A stretch of DNA of 53,268 nucleotides from Mediterraneibacter glycyrrhizinilyticus (GCF_015560805.1 NZ_JADMSO010000015.1:1-53268), one strand, 5' to 3'. Shown: positions 16,139-25,009, counted from the stretch's first letter. The notes: generated by a model from the sequence alone, not told the origin. Numbers and translations: made by a program.

Positions 16139-17071
16139 ATGGAAATTTTAAAAGCAGAAAATCTGGTAAAATATTACGGAAAAGGCGAAAGTCTTGTGAA
16201 AGCAGTGGATCACAGCAGTTTTTCGGTGGCGAGCGGCGAATTTGTCGCGATTGTCGGAACGAGCGGATCCGGAAAAAGTACGATCTTAAATCTTGTCGGC
16301 GGACTGGACACGCCGGATGAGGGGCGGGTGATCATCGACGGGCAGGACATTTCCAAGATGACGCAGGATGAACTGACGGTGTTCCGAAGAAGAAAGATCG
16401 GATTCATTTTTCAGAATTATAATCTGGTGTCCGTGCTGAATGTCTACAAAAATATCGTGATGCCGGTGAAGCTGGACGGCAGTCAGGTTGACAAAGCATA
16501 TATTTCCAGAATTATGAAAATGCTTGGGATTGAAAATAAAAGAAAAGCATTTCCGGGACAGTTATCGGGAGGACAGCAGCAGAGAGTAGCGATCGCGCTG
16601 ACAGCGATCCTGATCACCGTTTTGTGTGGGATGGAGATCGGAACTGTTCTGGCAACGATCAAAGAAAAACAGATGAATCCGGGACCGGGATGCAACGGCG
16701 CTGCGATCATGGGCGGAGTGGAAGTATATGAGAAAGTGCTGGAACAGCCGGAAGTAGAGTGGGCGGATCTGGCGAGACTCTGTACCGAGGGGACTCCGCA
16801 CAATAAAGAATTCGCAGGACTGACGGTTCGCCTGCTTGGCGTCAGTGATTCTTTTTACGGACATCAGTATGTGGACCTGATCTCCGGGGAATATCCGAAA
16901 GTTCCGGAAGAGATCCTGTTGTCCGACACGATGGCGGAACATCTTGGAATGGAGATGAAGCCGGGACAGAAAATGACGCTGAATCTGATCGTACTTCGCG
17001 GCGGAGAACGTGTGGAAGAACCTGTGGATGGGAATTTTGTGGATAAAAAATGTATTCGGGATCGGATATAA
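16139..17071 (+). pseudogene. Fused remnant of a MacB-type ABC ATPase and an FtsX-like permease
   Basis: Residues 1-155 are an antimicrobial-peptide-type ABC ATPase: Walker A GTSGSGKST, Q-loop FIFQNYNLV, signature LSGGQQQRVAIA. The chain then switches inside the shared AIA(L) segment to a permease (LTAILITVLCGMEIGTVLA, then an extracellular region ending EEPVDGNFVDKK). Walker B, D-loop and H-loop of the ATPase, the first permease region and the rest of the permease are absent. The join falls in GCGATCGCGC (16589-16598), a sequence either parent gene could supply, so a short-homology deletion is likely. The product cannot hydrolyse ATP normally. The last codons CIRDRI are not permease-like, which points to a second break before the kinase gene. 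Confidence 0.8.
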
Positions 17072-17085
17072 GTGGAGTGATGAAC

Positions 17086-18198
17086 ATGTACGATAATCAG
17101 GGGAAAATCAGGAAGATTGTATGTATCACGGCAGGGATATGGTTGATATCCCTGCTGATTTTTGTGTTACTATGTGGAAAACTGATCGAAAAACCGCCTC
17201 TTGTGTGGATAAGTGCCTGTACCGGCTACGGGATCTGGAATCTGTGCATATTCGGCTGCGGATATTGGGCGATCCGAAGAACGATCAACCGGACGATGAA
17301 CGGCATCAACGCATGTATCCAGCACTTGATCGACGGGCAAAAAAAGCAGTTCTTTGGAATGGAAGAAGAATCTTCTTTGGGGAAATTTCAAAACCAGATC
17401 TGGAAGCTGTATGAGATCATCAACGGGGCAAAGGAAAGGGAAGAGAAAATGCGCCGGGAAATGAGCGGTCTGATCGCGGATCTTGTACATCAGATCAATA
17501 CGCCGCTCACAAACATCCAGATGTACTGCGGGTTTCTGGAAAGAGACACATTTGCCCCGGGAGAACGGGAGAAGATCTGCCGGATCATTGACAGCCAGGT
17601 TGAGAAACTGGGGGGGTTCGGAGACGGATTTACAAAGGCGATCCGGCTGGAGGAAGATGTGATGCAGATGCGTCCGACCGAACAGCCGATTTTGGAGATG
17701 GTGCTGGCGGCGATCGATCAGATTGCATGGAAAGCCGAGCAAAACGGACAGGAGATCTGTCTGGAGGGAGCACAGGATATTTGCGGCGTATATGACAGAC
17801 GATGGACTGAGGAAGCGCTGTTCAATCTGTTGGACAATGCGGTGAAATACGGGGAAAAAGGTCGGAAAATTATCGTGTCGATGGAAGAATATCCGATGGT
17901 TGTCCGGATTGATGTGAAAAATTACGGAGTACCGCTTACGCGGGCGGAATACGGCAAGGTTTATCAACGGTTTTATCGCGGAAATAATGCGGCACTTGTG
18001 AAAGAGGGTGTCGGTCTGGGACTTTATCTGACGAGAAAGATCCTGAATCAGGAAAACGGATATGTGAAAGCAGAAGTCTGGAGAACGGAAGTCTGGAGAG
18101 CGGAAATTACGGAGGGAGCCGCCGAGACCCAAGGGGGAGATACTTCCATGAAAGGACAGGGAAGTGTGTTCAGTATTTTTCTTCCGAAGAGTCAGTGA
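17086..18198 (+). CDS. Sensor histidine kinase, intramembrane-sensing type
   Basis: A 370-residue kinase with two N-terminal membrane helices joined by a short loop (KIVCITAGIWLISLLIFVLL; WISACTGYGIWNLCIFGCGY), an H-box LVHQINTPLTN, an N-box LFNLLDNAVKYGEKG and a G-box GVGLGLYLTRK. This architecture fits kinases that sense through a partner ABC transporter. GGAG lies 8 bases before ATG 17086. No response regulator is adjacent and the upstream ABC gene is broken, so the kinase is likely orphaned. Near the C-terminus an insertion with repeated EVWR units precedes GSVFSIFLP. Confidence 0.88.
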   Translation: MYDNQGKIRKIVCITAGIWLISLLIFVLLCGKLIEKPPLVWISACTGYGIWNLCIFGCGYWAIRRTINRTMNGINACIQHLIDGQKKQFFGMEEESSLGKFQNQIWKLYEIINGAKEREEKMRREMSGLIADLVHQINTPLTNIQMYCGFLERDTFAPGEREKICRIIDSQVEKLGGFGDGFTKAIRLEEDVMQMRPTEQPILEMVLAAIDQIAWKAEQNGQEICLEGAQDICGVYDRRWTEEALFNLLDNAVKYGEKGRKIIVSMEEYPMVVRIDVKNYGVPLTRAEYGKVYQRFYRGNNAALVKEGVGLGLYLTRKILNQENGYVKAEVWRTEVWRAEITEGAAETQGGDTSMKGQGSVFSIFLPKSQ

Positions 18199-18272
18199 CG
18201 CGGCGCTGTTTTTGCCAATTTCTTCTAATGTAATATGGGAGATCCCTCTTTTTACCCAGAGCAGAGCCGATA

Positions 18273-18301
18273 TTGACAGCGCGGTTAGTAAAGGCTAAAA
18301 T
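18273..18301 (+). promoter_or_regulatory. Promoter of the LRR-VWA-MoxR operon
   Basis: TTGACA (18273-18278), a 17-base spacer and TAAAAT (18296-18301), 35 bases before the first ATG. The -35 is consensus. Confidence 0.75.
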
Positions 18302-18336
18302 GAGGATGGATTTTTAAAAACAGCAAGGGGATTTGA

Positions 18337-19386
18337 ATGAGGATACAATATCGGATACGGGATGGATATGCGGAAATTGTACGGTGTTTCGGTACGGGAG
18401 AAACGGTTGTTGTTCCGGAGAAGATCGGGGAGATCACAGTGCGTGCCGTGGCGGCATATACATTTTCGGACAAGAAATCATCGGAAGATCAAGATGTGCT
18501 GGAATACCGGACGGAAGACGGATTTTTGGAAGAAGACAGGGAACAGCTTCTGGCAGGAGAGAAGATCGCCGAGGTGGTGTTTCCGGAAACGGTGCAGGAG
18601 ATCGGGAACTATATTTTTTACGGATGCAGGAAGCTTAAGAAACTTACGTTTTCTGACCGGCTTTACCGGATCGGCAGCGGCGCGTTTACCGGCTGCGGAA
18701 AACTTCGGGAATTGAATGTATTTCTGATGGACGGCGAAAAATCTTGTGTGAAAGAAATACTGGGAGAATTGTGGCAGCGGATTGACGTGACTTTTTACAG
18801 AAAATATGTGAAAACTGTGGATCAGCAGGATGTAAATTTGCAGAGTACGGATCCGCAAACCGTAAATCAGCGGAGTGCAGATCGGGAAACGGAAGTTGTA
18901 AAACTGGTTTTTCCGGAGCATTACGAGGAGGCGGTGGAAAATACGCCGGCACGGATTTTATTTACACAGCACCACGGTACGGGGAATAATTATCGGCAGT
19001 GTTTTTACAGCAGGGAATTGGATTACCGGAAATATGACGAACTGTTCGTGCTTGCGGAAGCACAGGAGCCTCGGGACGTGTTGGAAGATCTGGTGTTTTG
19101 GCGGATGGAATATCCGCACGGACTGAGCAAGCGGGCTCGAAAGAATTATGAAACTTATCTTTCCGGGCAGTTAGGGCAGATCGTGGAACATCTGATAAAA
19201 ACAGATCGGATCGACCGGCTTGGACAGATCAGTGTCTACGGACTTTGGAAAGAAGATGTTCTGGAAGCGGCGGCAGTTTCGGCGGCAGATCTCGGGAAAG
19301 CAGAAGCCGCCGGATTTTTGATGAATGAACGGCAACGATTGTTTCCCAAAAAAACGGGAGCAAAAAAAAGGAAATTTGAATTATAG
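18337..19386 (+). CDS. BspA-type leucine-rich repeat (LRR_5) protein, first gene of a VWA/MoxR operon
   Basis: A 349-residue protein without signal peptide. The N-terminal 135 residues have BspA/LRR_5 units (ITVRAVAAYTFSD; EVVFPETVQEIGNYIFYGC; LTFSDRLYRIGSGAFTGC). A polar linker (about 160-185) leads to a helical C-terminal region (PRDVLEDLVFWRMEYPHGLS; EAAAVSAADLGKAEAAGFLM) of unrecognised type. AAGGGGA precedes ATG. Eight bases separate it from the VWA gene. A substrate-recognition or adaptor role for the ATPase/VWA pair is an inference from linkage. Confidence 0.8.
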   Translation: MRIQYRIRDGYAEIVRCFGTGETVVVPEKIGEITVRAVAAYTFSDKKSSEDQDVLEYRTEDGFLEEDREQLLAGEKIAEVVFPETVQEIGNYIFYGCRKLKKLTFSDRLYRIGSGAFTGCGKLRELNVFLMDGEKSCVKEILGELWQRIDVTFYRKYVKTVDQQDVNLQSTDPQTVNQRSADRETEVVKLVFPEHYEEAVENTPARILFTQHHGTGNNYRQCFYSRELDYRKYDELFVLAEAQEPRDVLEDLVFWRMEYPHGLSKRARKNYETYLSGQLGQIVEHLIKTDRIDRLGQISVYGLWKEDVLEAAAVSAADLGKAEAAGFLMNERQRLFPKKTGAKKRKFEL

Positions 19387-19394
19387 AGAAGAAT

Positions 19395-20762
19395 ATGATT
19401 TTGAGTGAGAAGTTGGAACATGGGATGGAATACGAAAACGGACAGGAGAATATAGAAAAGCTTCGGCGGATCGGCGGGCAGATTCTGGCGGCATCCCGGG
19501 ATGAACTATATCTTGGCATGCGTTTTTTGGATGTCGCTTTGAGCAGTTTTGTATATCAGATGGATTCGGAAGTGCATCCATTTGGTACAGACGGCGGGGC
19601 GATCTATTTTCATCCGAGGGAGCTGGGCGGTCTGTACCGGGAAAACCGGATTCTTGTGAACCGTGGGTATCTGCATATGGTGTACCATTGTCTGTTCCGC
19701 CATATGGTCAAACAGATTTCGTTCGGGGAAACAGAGCGGGAAGCGGTGTTTTTTCTGTGGGATTTAAGTTGTGATATTGCGATCGAGCGTTTGATCGACG
19801 GAAATTACCATCGGTCGGTGCGGTATTCGAAAAATCTGCTTCGCAGAGACACTTATGGACGGTTGGAGCGGGAAGCGGATGGGAAAGTCTTAAATGCCGA
19901 GCGTATTTTTCGCCTGCTTCGAAAATGGGATCTGACAGAGGAAAAGTGGCAGAAATTACGGCAGGAATTTTATGTGGACGATCATCGGTATTGGGAAAAT
20001 AAAAGTCCGGATGAGAAGCCGCCGAACCCGGAGCTGAACCGGAAGTGGCAGGAGATCAACGAAGAAATGGAAACCGATCTGGAGACGTTTTCCAAGGAAG
20101 CGTCTGAGAAAAGCGGGGATCTGTTAGGGCAGGTCCGAGTGGAGAATCGGGAACGATATGATTACAGGGAGTTCTTAAGAAAGTTTTCGGTTTACAGAGA
20201 GGAACTGGGAGTCGATGCGGATACATTTGATTATACATTTTACAGCTATGGATTGTCGCTTTACGGCAATATGCCACTGATCGAACCGCAGGAGACAAAG
20301 GAAGTCAAAAAGATTGAGGAATTTGCGGTTGTGATCGATACGTCGATGTCCTGTTCCGGGGAGTTGGTGAAAAAGTTTCTGGAAGTGACTTATGATGTGC
20401 TCGGAAGAAGCGAAAGTTTTTTTAAAAAAGTCAATGTGCATATCATCCAGTGTGACGAAGAAGTGCAGTCGGATGTAAAGATCACCTGCGCAGAGGATTT
20501 GGAGACGTATATGGAAAATCTGACTCTTTACGGGGAGGGGGGAACGGATTTCCGTCCGGCATTTTCCTATGTGGATCAACTGATCCGGGACGGGGAATTT
20601 GAACATCTGCGCGGGCTGCTTTATTTTACGGACGGTTATGGCATTTATCCGGAAAAGATGCCGGGGTATCAGACCGCGTTTGTATTTGCTGAGGAGGAAG
20701 CAGAAGAGCGGCAGGTACCGCCGTGGGCAATGAAAATCATGCTGGATGAAACATTGGAATAA
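19395..20762 (+). CDS. VWA-like domain protein (DUF2201 family)
   Basis: A 455-residue protein. The N-terminal DUF2201 region resembles metallopeptidase-like folds (YLHMVYHCLFRHM), though a canonical HExxH is not present. The C-terminal VWA domain has a full MIDAS: VIDTSMSCSG (DxSxS), GEGGTDFRP (the Thr) and YFTDGYG (the Asp). Such proteins pair with MoxR AAA+ ATPases, as here. The ribosome binding site at 19395 is weak; M11 is a less likely alternative. It lies between the LRR gene and the MoxR gene, all on one strand. Confidence 0.87.
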   Translation: MILSEKLEHGMEYENGQENIEKLRRIGGQILAASRDELYLGMRFLDVALSSFVYQMDSEVHPFGTDGGAIYFHPRELGGLYRENRILVNRGYLHMVYHCLFRHMVKQISFGETEREAVFFLWDLSCDIAIERLIDGNYHRSVRYSKNLLRRDTYGRLEREADGKVLNAERIFRLLRKWDLTEEKWQKLRQEFYVDDHRYWENKSPDEKPPNPELNRKWQEINEEMETDLETFSKEASEKSGDLLGQVRVENRERYDYREFLRKFSVYREELGVDADTFDYTFYSYGLSLYGNMPLIEPQETKEVKKIEEFAVVIDTSMSCSGELVKKFLEVTYDVLGRSESFFKKVNVHIIQCDEEVQSDVKITCAEDLETYMENLTLYGEGGTDFRPAFSYVDQLIRDGEFEHLRGLLYFTDGYGIYPEKMPGYQTAFVFAEEEAEERQVPPWAMKIMLDETLE

Positions 20763-20830
20763 TCGGAGGAAATGAAATAAACAAAAGAAAGTCTGAGAGA
20801 GAAAAAGAAGAAAAGGAGAATGCGGGAGCA

Positions 20831-22354
20831 ATGAATATAAAGCGTGCGAAACAGGAAATCAAAAATTCCATCGAAGCTTATCTGGCGAAAGACGAATTCG
20901 GCGAGTACAAGATCCCGGCAGTGCGTCAGCGTCCGGTGCTTCTGATGGGACCCCCGGGAGTCGGAAAGACACAGATCATGGAGCAGATCGCCAGAGAATG
21001 TAAGATCGGGCTTGTGGCATATACGATCACGCACCACACGAGACAAAGCGCGGTGGGGCTTCCTTTTATTAAGGAAAAAGTTTACGGTGGACAGACATAT
21101 TCCGTGACTGAATATACGATGAGCGAGATCATTGCCTCGGTCTATGAGAAGATCGAGCAGACCGGGATCAAAGAGGGGATTTTGTTTATCGATGAGATCA
21201 ACTGCGTGTCGGAGACGTTGGCGCCGACAATGCTGCAGTTTCTTCAGGGAAAGACCTTTGGCAACCAGAAAGTGCCGGAGGGATGGATCATCGTGGCGGC
21301 GGGGAATCCGCCGGAATATAATAAATCTGTCCGGGAATTTGATGTGGTAACATTGGATCGTCTGAAGAAGATCGACGTGGAAGCGGATTTTGAGGTGTGG
21401 AAAGAATATGCCTATCAGCAGGGAATCCACCCGGCTGTGATCTCTTATCTGGAATTGAGGAAGCAGAATTTCTACCGGGTGGAGACGACAGTGGACGGAA
21501 AACGGTTTGCGACGGCACGAGGATGGGAAGATTTATCCCAGTTGATCCAGGCGTACGAAGCGATCGGAACGAAGATGGACAGGGAAGTGGTCTTTCAGTA
21601 TATCCAGCATCCGATGATCGCAAAAGATTTTGCCGGGTATCTGGAACTGTACTATAAATATCGGACGGACTACGGAGTAGAAGACATCCTGAACGGAAAA
21701 TGGAGCCCGACTACGCTGCAGAAAATCCGTAGCGCAGCTCTGGATGAACATTTGAGTATCGTAAGTCTTCTGAATGGAAAATTGAGCGAATTATTCAGGG
21801 AATGTTATGAGACGGATGTGTTTGTGTCGAAGCTGTATGAGTATATGCTGACATACCGGGAGGAACGAGATCATGTAACAGCGGAGGAAATCCTGCAAAA
21901 AATAGTTTCGGATTGGGAAGCACTTGAGAGAGCGGAAATGCTGAACCGTGCAGAATTCCGTATGTGGAAGCGCGTCACAGCATTTATGGAAAATGTGGTA
22001 AAACACACGAAAGGCAACTTTTTAATTGACATGGATGCGTATGAATATACGAAAGAACGGTTTGGAGAAGAAGCCGGAGCGTTGGAGACGAAAACAGAAG
22101 AAGTGAAAGAAATCCTGCAAAATGTGTTTGATTTTCTTGAAGATGCGTTTGGAGAGAGTCAGGAGATGGTATTTTTTATCACGGAATTAAATGCAAATTC
22201 ATATAGTATGTGGTTTATCAAGGAAAACGGATCGGATTCTTATTATCGATATAATAAAGGGCTTTTATTTGAGGAACGGCAGAAGGTGATACTGGCAGAA
22301 ATGGATGCGGCAGAGAATGCTATGGATCGGGGAATCCACTTTACGGAAAAATAA
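20831..22354 (+). CDS. MoxR-family AAA+ ATPase
   Basis: A 507-residue ATPase. Walker A GPPGVGKTQIMEQIA, Walker B GILFIDEINCVSE, sensor 1 WIIVAAGNPPEYN and a following arginine-containing VTLDRLKKIDVEADF fit MoxR/RavA-type proteins. The C-terminal 230 residues are a long helical extension not typical of the short MoxR. It closes the LRR-VWA-MoxR operon. By family knowledge MoxR/VWA pairs remodel or activate other proteins; the client is unknown here. Confidence 0.9.
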   Translation: MNIKRAKQEIKNSIEAYLAKDEFGEYKIPAVRQRPVLLMGPPGVGKTQIMEQIARECKIGLVAYTITHHTRQSAVGLPFIKEKVYGGQTYSVTEYTMSEIIASVYEKIEQTGIKEGILFIDEINCVSETLAPTMLQFLQGKTFGNQKVPEGWIIVAAGNPPEYNKSVREFDVVTLDRLKKIDVEADFEVWKEYAYQQGIHPAVISYLELRKQNFYRVETTVDGKRFATARGWEDLSQLIQAYEAIGTKMDREVVFQYIQHPMIAKDFAGYLELYYKYRTDYGVEDILNGKWSPTTLQKIRSAALDEHLSIVSLLNGKLSELFRECYETDVFVSKLYEYMLTYREERDHVTAEEILQKIVSDWEALERAEMLNRAEFRMWKRVTAFMENVVKHTKGNFLIDMDAYEYTKERFGEEAGALETKTEEVKEILQNVFDFLEDAFGESQEMVFFITELNANSYSMWFIKENGSDSYYRYNKGLLFEERQKVILAEMDAAENAMDRGIHFTEK

Positions 22355-22419
22355 AAGAAAGGTATAATAGGAAGTAAACTCGCTGTTGGAAAGCGGAAAA
22401 GAAAGGAGCGTTGTCTGAT

Positions 22420-23055
22420 ATGAAGGTCAGAGAGATGAGAAACGAGGTACTCGGAAATCGTGTAGTCAAAGCGTTGGAGTCCCGGAATATGGAAGCGTAT
22501 TATGTGAAGACAAAGGAAGCGGCGTTGGCGAAAGCGTTGGAACTGATTCCGGAGGGGAGCAGCATCAGCTGGGGCGGAACGATGTCGGCGCAGGAGATCG
22601 GACTGACCGATGCGCTTCATAAAGGAAAGTACGACGTGTATGACAGAGAGCAGGTAGAGACAAGAGAAGAAAAAGAAAAGATCGCGCATCAGGCATTGAA
22701 CTGCGATTTCTTTATCGGCAGCACCAACGCGCTTTCGGAGGACGGAGTCCTTGTAAATGTGGATGGAAATGCAAACCGTGTGGCGGCGTTTGCTTATGGA
22801 CCGAAGAACGTACTGTTGATCGTAGGGATGAACAAAGTCGTGAAGACAGAGGCGGATGCGATGAGCCGCGCAAGAAATGAAGCGGCGCCGATCAATGCAC
22901 AACGCTTCGGAGTGGACACTCCGTGTGTGAAAAACGGAAGCTGTTTTAATTGTAAATCACCACAGTGTATCTGCTGTCAGATTTTGATCACGAGATTTTC
23001 AAAAGTGCCGAAACGGACAAAGATCATTCTCGTAGACGAGAATTTAGGATTTTAA
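22420..23055 (+). CDS. LUD-domain (lactate utilisation, DUF162) protein
   Basis: A 211-residue LUD protein related to LutC/YkgG (ALELIPEGSSISWGGTMSAQEIG; VDGNANRVAAFAYGPKNVLLIVGMNK). A Cys-rich motif near the C-terminus, GSCFNCKSPQCICCQ, could bind metal. AAGGAG is 11 bases before ATG 22420 and only 2 before the upstream TTG 22411, so ATG is preferred. LutA and LutB partners are absent, so lactate oxidation cannot be inferred. The next gene starts 1 base after the stop. Confidence 0.85.
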   Translation: MKVREMRNEVLGNRVVKALESRNMEAYYVKTKEAALAKALELIPEGSSISWGGTMSAQEIGLTDALHKGKYDVYDREQVETREEKEKIAHQALNCDFFIGSTNALSEDGVLVNVDGNANRVAAFAYGPKNVLLIVGMNKVVKTEADAMSRARNEAAPINAQRFGVDTPCVKNGSCFNCKSPQCICCQILITRFSKVPKRTKIILVDENLGF

Positions 23056-23056
23056 T

Positions 23057-23878
23057 ATGGAAGATAAAAAGAAACGAAGAAATACTGCGAAGCAAAAAAA
23101 TACTGTGAAGCGAAAAAGAAAGCGCAGAAATCAACAGAAAACGGATGTGATCTCGATCACCATATTGATCGTGGCGGTCTGTGTATTTGTGTTTTCACTC
23201 TATCAGCTCGCTATGCTTCTCGTCCCGTATTATTTCGGCGGACAGGAGTACGATGAAGTGAAAAAGCTGGTGATCACGACAGAGAAAACCGCGGAGGGCG
23301 AAGAAAAATTTCAGGTGGATTTTGAGGCGCTGCAGGAAGAAAATTCCGATACAGTCGCCTGGATCCGATTTGACGAACCGGCAGTGATCAGCTATCCGGT
23401 TGTAAAAGGGATGGATAATGATCTCTATCTGACGAAGACATTTTCTGCGTCGGATAATAAACTGGGTGCGATTTTCATGGATTACCGGAATGCATCTTCA
23501 TTTTCAGACAGAAATACGATCATCTACGGGCACAATCTGAAAGTGGGCGGCGAGATGTTTTCACAGCTGAATGCATATGGCGACGAAGCATTTTACAAAG
23601 AACATCCTTATTTCTATATTTATACACCGGATGGGAAGACGAGAACGTATCAGGTCTTTGTGGCGGGTGTCGTGAGTGATCAGGCGGAAAACTATACGCT
23701 GGAGTTTGAATCGGATGAAACATATCTGGCATATCTGGAAGCATGTAAAAACAGTTCGGCATACCAGACGGATGCGAGTGTCGGCGCGGGCTCCAGTATC
23801 GTGACGTTATCAACGTGTACCAATGTGCGTGACGATGAGCGTTTTATCGTTCAGGGCGTGCTGGTATCGGAAGAATAA
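23057..23878 (+). CDS. srtB: Class B sortase
   Basis: A 273-residue sortase. A very basic N-terminus (KKKRRNTAKQKNTVKRKRKR) precedes one membrane helix (about 31-55). Catalytic residues are visible: His in IYGHNLK, Cys in TLSTCTN and Arg in DERFIVQG. The spacing and the DTVAWIRFDEPAVISYPVV segment fit class B. It attaches surface proteins to the wall; a potential client on the integrated element is the SpaA-repeat adhesin at 46955, but that element may carry its own sortase outside the window. Confidence 0.93.
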   Translation: MEDKKKRRNTAKQKNTVKRKRKRRNQQKTDVISITILIVAVCVFVFSLYQLAMLLVPYYFGGQEYDEVKKLVITTEKTAEGEEKFQVDFEALQEENSDTVAWIRFDEPAVISYPVVKGMDNDLYLTKTFSASDNKLGAIFMDYRNASSFSDRNTIIYGHNLKVGGEMFSQLNAYGDEAFYKEHPYFYIYTPDGKTRTYQVFVAGVVSDQAENYTLEFESDETYLAYLEACKNSSAYQTDASVGAGSSIVTLSTCTNVRDDERFIVQGVLVSEE

Positions 23879-23925
23879 GCGGTCTGGAAGAGACGGGAAG
23901 CTTCAGATGGAATGGAGGTGAGAGG

Positions 23926-24114
23926 ATGGCGGATCGTTTTGCGGTCGGAGATATTATCCGGATGAAAAAGCCGCATCCGTGTGGGACATACGAGTGGGAG
24001 ATCCTCCGCGTGGGGGCAGACTTTCGTCTGAAATGTACAGGATGCGGACATCAGGTTATGGTGCCGCGGAAACTGGTGGAAAAAAACACAAGAGAAATTA
24101 GAAAAAAAGCTTGA
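23926..24114 (+). CDS. DUF951 protein
   Basis: A 62-residue protein with the DUF951 signature VGDIIRMKKPHPCGTYEW and a zinc-ribbon-like CTGCGHQVMVPR. The three cysteines are conserved. GGAGGTGAGAGG precedes ATG. In Firmicutes it often sits next to rpsF, as here; function unknown. The rpsF -35 box overlaps its stop codon. Confidence 0.9.
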   Translation: MADRFAVGDIIRMKKPHPCGTYEWEILRVGADFRLKCTGCGHQVMVPRKLVEKNTREIRKKA

Positions 24115-24139
24115 AACCGTGAATTGTTTATGTTATGAT
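24111..24139 (+). promoter_or_regulatory. Promoter of rpsF-ssb-rpsR
   Basis: TTGAAA (24111-24116), 17 bases and TATGAT (24134-24139) preceded by TGT, an extended -10. It overlaps the last codons of the DUF951 gene. Confidence 0.75.
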
Positions 24140-24154
24140 ATGTACTCGTGGCAT

Positions 24155-24225
24155 ACCCGTTGAATTGAAATAAGACGACGGATGTTTACATTCCTTGCTC
24201 CCGAAGGAGTCGGGGGCCAGAGACC
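24155..24225 (+). promoter_or_regulatory. rpsF: Structured rpsF leader, candidate S6:S18 autoregulatory site
   Basis: The roughly 95-base leader contains a weak stem (CCGT ... ACGG) and a strong one (GCTCCCGA-AGGAG-TCGGGGGC). In many bacteria rpsF leaders bind the S6:S18 dimer; this place and operon fit, but I cannot confirm the conserved CCG bulge. Confidence 0.35.
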
Positions 24226-24244
24226 AAAAGGAGGTGCGAAAGAC

Positions 24245-24532
24245 ATGAACAAGTATGAATTAGCTGTTGTTGTCAGCGCAAAAATCGAAGACGACGCCAG
24301 AGCTGAAGTGATCGAAAAAGTGAAAAATTTAGTGACACGTTTCGGTGGCAACGTAACTGACGTTGATGAATGGGGTAAGAGAAGATTCGCTTACGAAATT
24401 CAGAAGATGAAAGAAGGATACTACTATTTCATCCACTTCGAGGCTGAGGCTACTGTTCCGGGTGAAGTGGAACAGCGTATCCGCATCATGGATAATGTTC
24501 TCAGATATTTATGCGTGAAACAGGAAGCATAA
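24245..24532 (+). CDS. rpsF: 30S ribosomal protein S6
   Basis: A 95-residue S6 (MNKYELAVVVSAKIEDDARA; VDEWGKRRFAYEIQKMKEGYY). It binds S18 and 16S rRNA in the platform. ATG 24245 has AAAGGAGG upstream; the frame extends upstream to 24182 without a ribosome binding site. First gene of rpsF-ssb-rpsR. Confidence 0.97.
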   Translation: MNKYELAVVVSAKIEDDARAEVIEKVKNLVTRFGGNVTDVDEWGKRRFAYEIQKMKEGYYYFIHFEAEATVPGEVEQRIRIMDNVLRYLCVKQEA

Positions 24533-24547
24533 GAGAAAGAGGTATAT

Positions 24548-25009
24548 ATGAATAAAGTAGTTTTGGTGGGTCGACTTACAAGAGACCCGGAGGTTAGATA
24601 TTCCCAGGGAGACAGCGCAACAGCAGTTGCGAGATATACGGTAGCCGTAGACCGCAGATTCAAACGGGACAACGAACCGACCGCAGATTTTATTCCGTGT
24701 GTTGTATTCGGTCGTTCTGCCGAGTTTGCAGAGAAGTATTTCCGTCAGGGAATGCGCGTGTCAGTTTCCGGACGTATCCAGACCGGAAGCTATACGAACA
24801 AAGACGGTGTGCGCGTTTATACAACCGAAGTGATCGTGGAAGAGCAGGAATTTGCTGAGAGCAGAGCGGAGAGCGAAGCGAACAGAGGTTCTTTCCAGTA
24901 TAACAATGCGCCGGCAAGTCAGGCACCGGCTTCCGCTCCGAGCATGGATGCAGGTGACGGCTTCATGAATATTCCGGACGGGATCGACGAGGAATTACCG
25001 TTTAACTAA
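24548..25009 (+). CDS. ssb: Single-stranded DNA-binding protein
   Basis: A 153-residue SSB. The OB fold begins MNKVVLVGRLTRDPEVRYSQ and includes YTVAVDRRFKRDNEPTADFI; a flexible Asn/Pro/Ala linker ends in the acidic partner-binding tip DGIDEELPFN. Between rpsF and rpsR, the usual Firmicutes place. Confidence 0.97.
   Translation: MNKVVLVGRLTRDPEVRYSQGDSATAVARYTVAVDRRFKRDNEPTADFIPCVVFGRSAEFAEKYFRQGMRVSVSGRIQTGSYTNKDGVRVYTTEVIVEEQEFAESRAESEANRGSFQYNNAPASQAPASAPSMDAGDGFMNIPDGIDEELPFN

Noticed and set aside
17050-17071. The C-terminal residues CIRDRI of the ABC fusion look like translated Nextera adapter
   Set aside because: The bases are TGTATTCGGGATCGG, not the adapter TGTATAAGAGACAG, so the resemblance is only at protein level.
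17170-18132. 320-codon open frame opposite the histidine kinase
   Set aside because: Antisense shadow; the kinase motifs on the plus strand explain the region.
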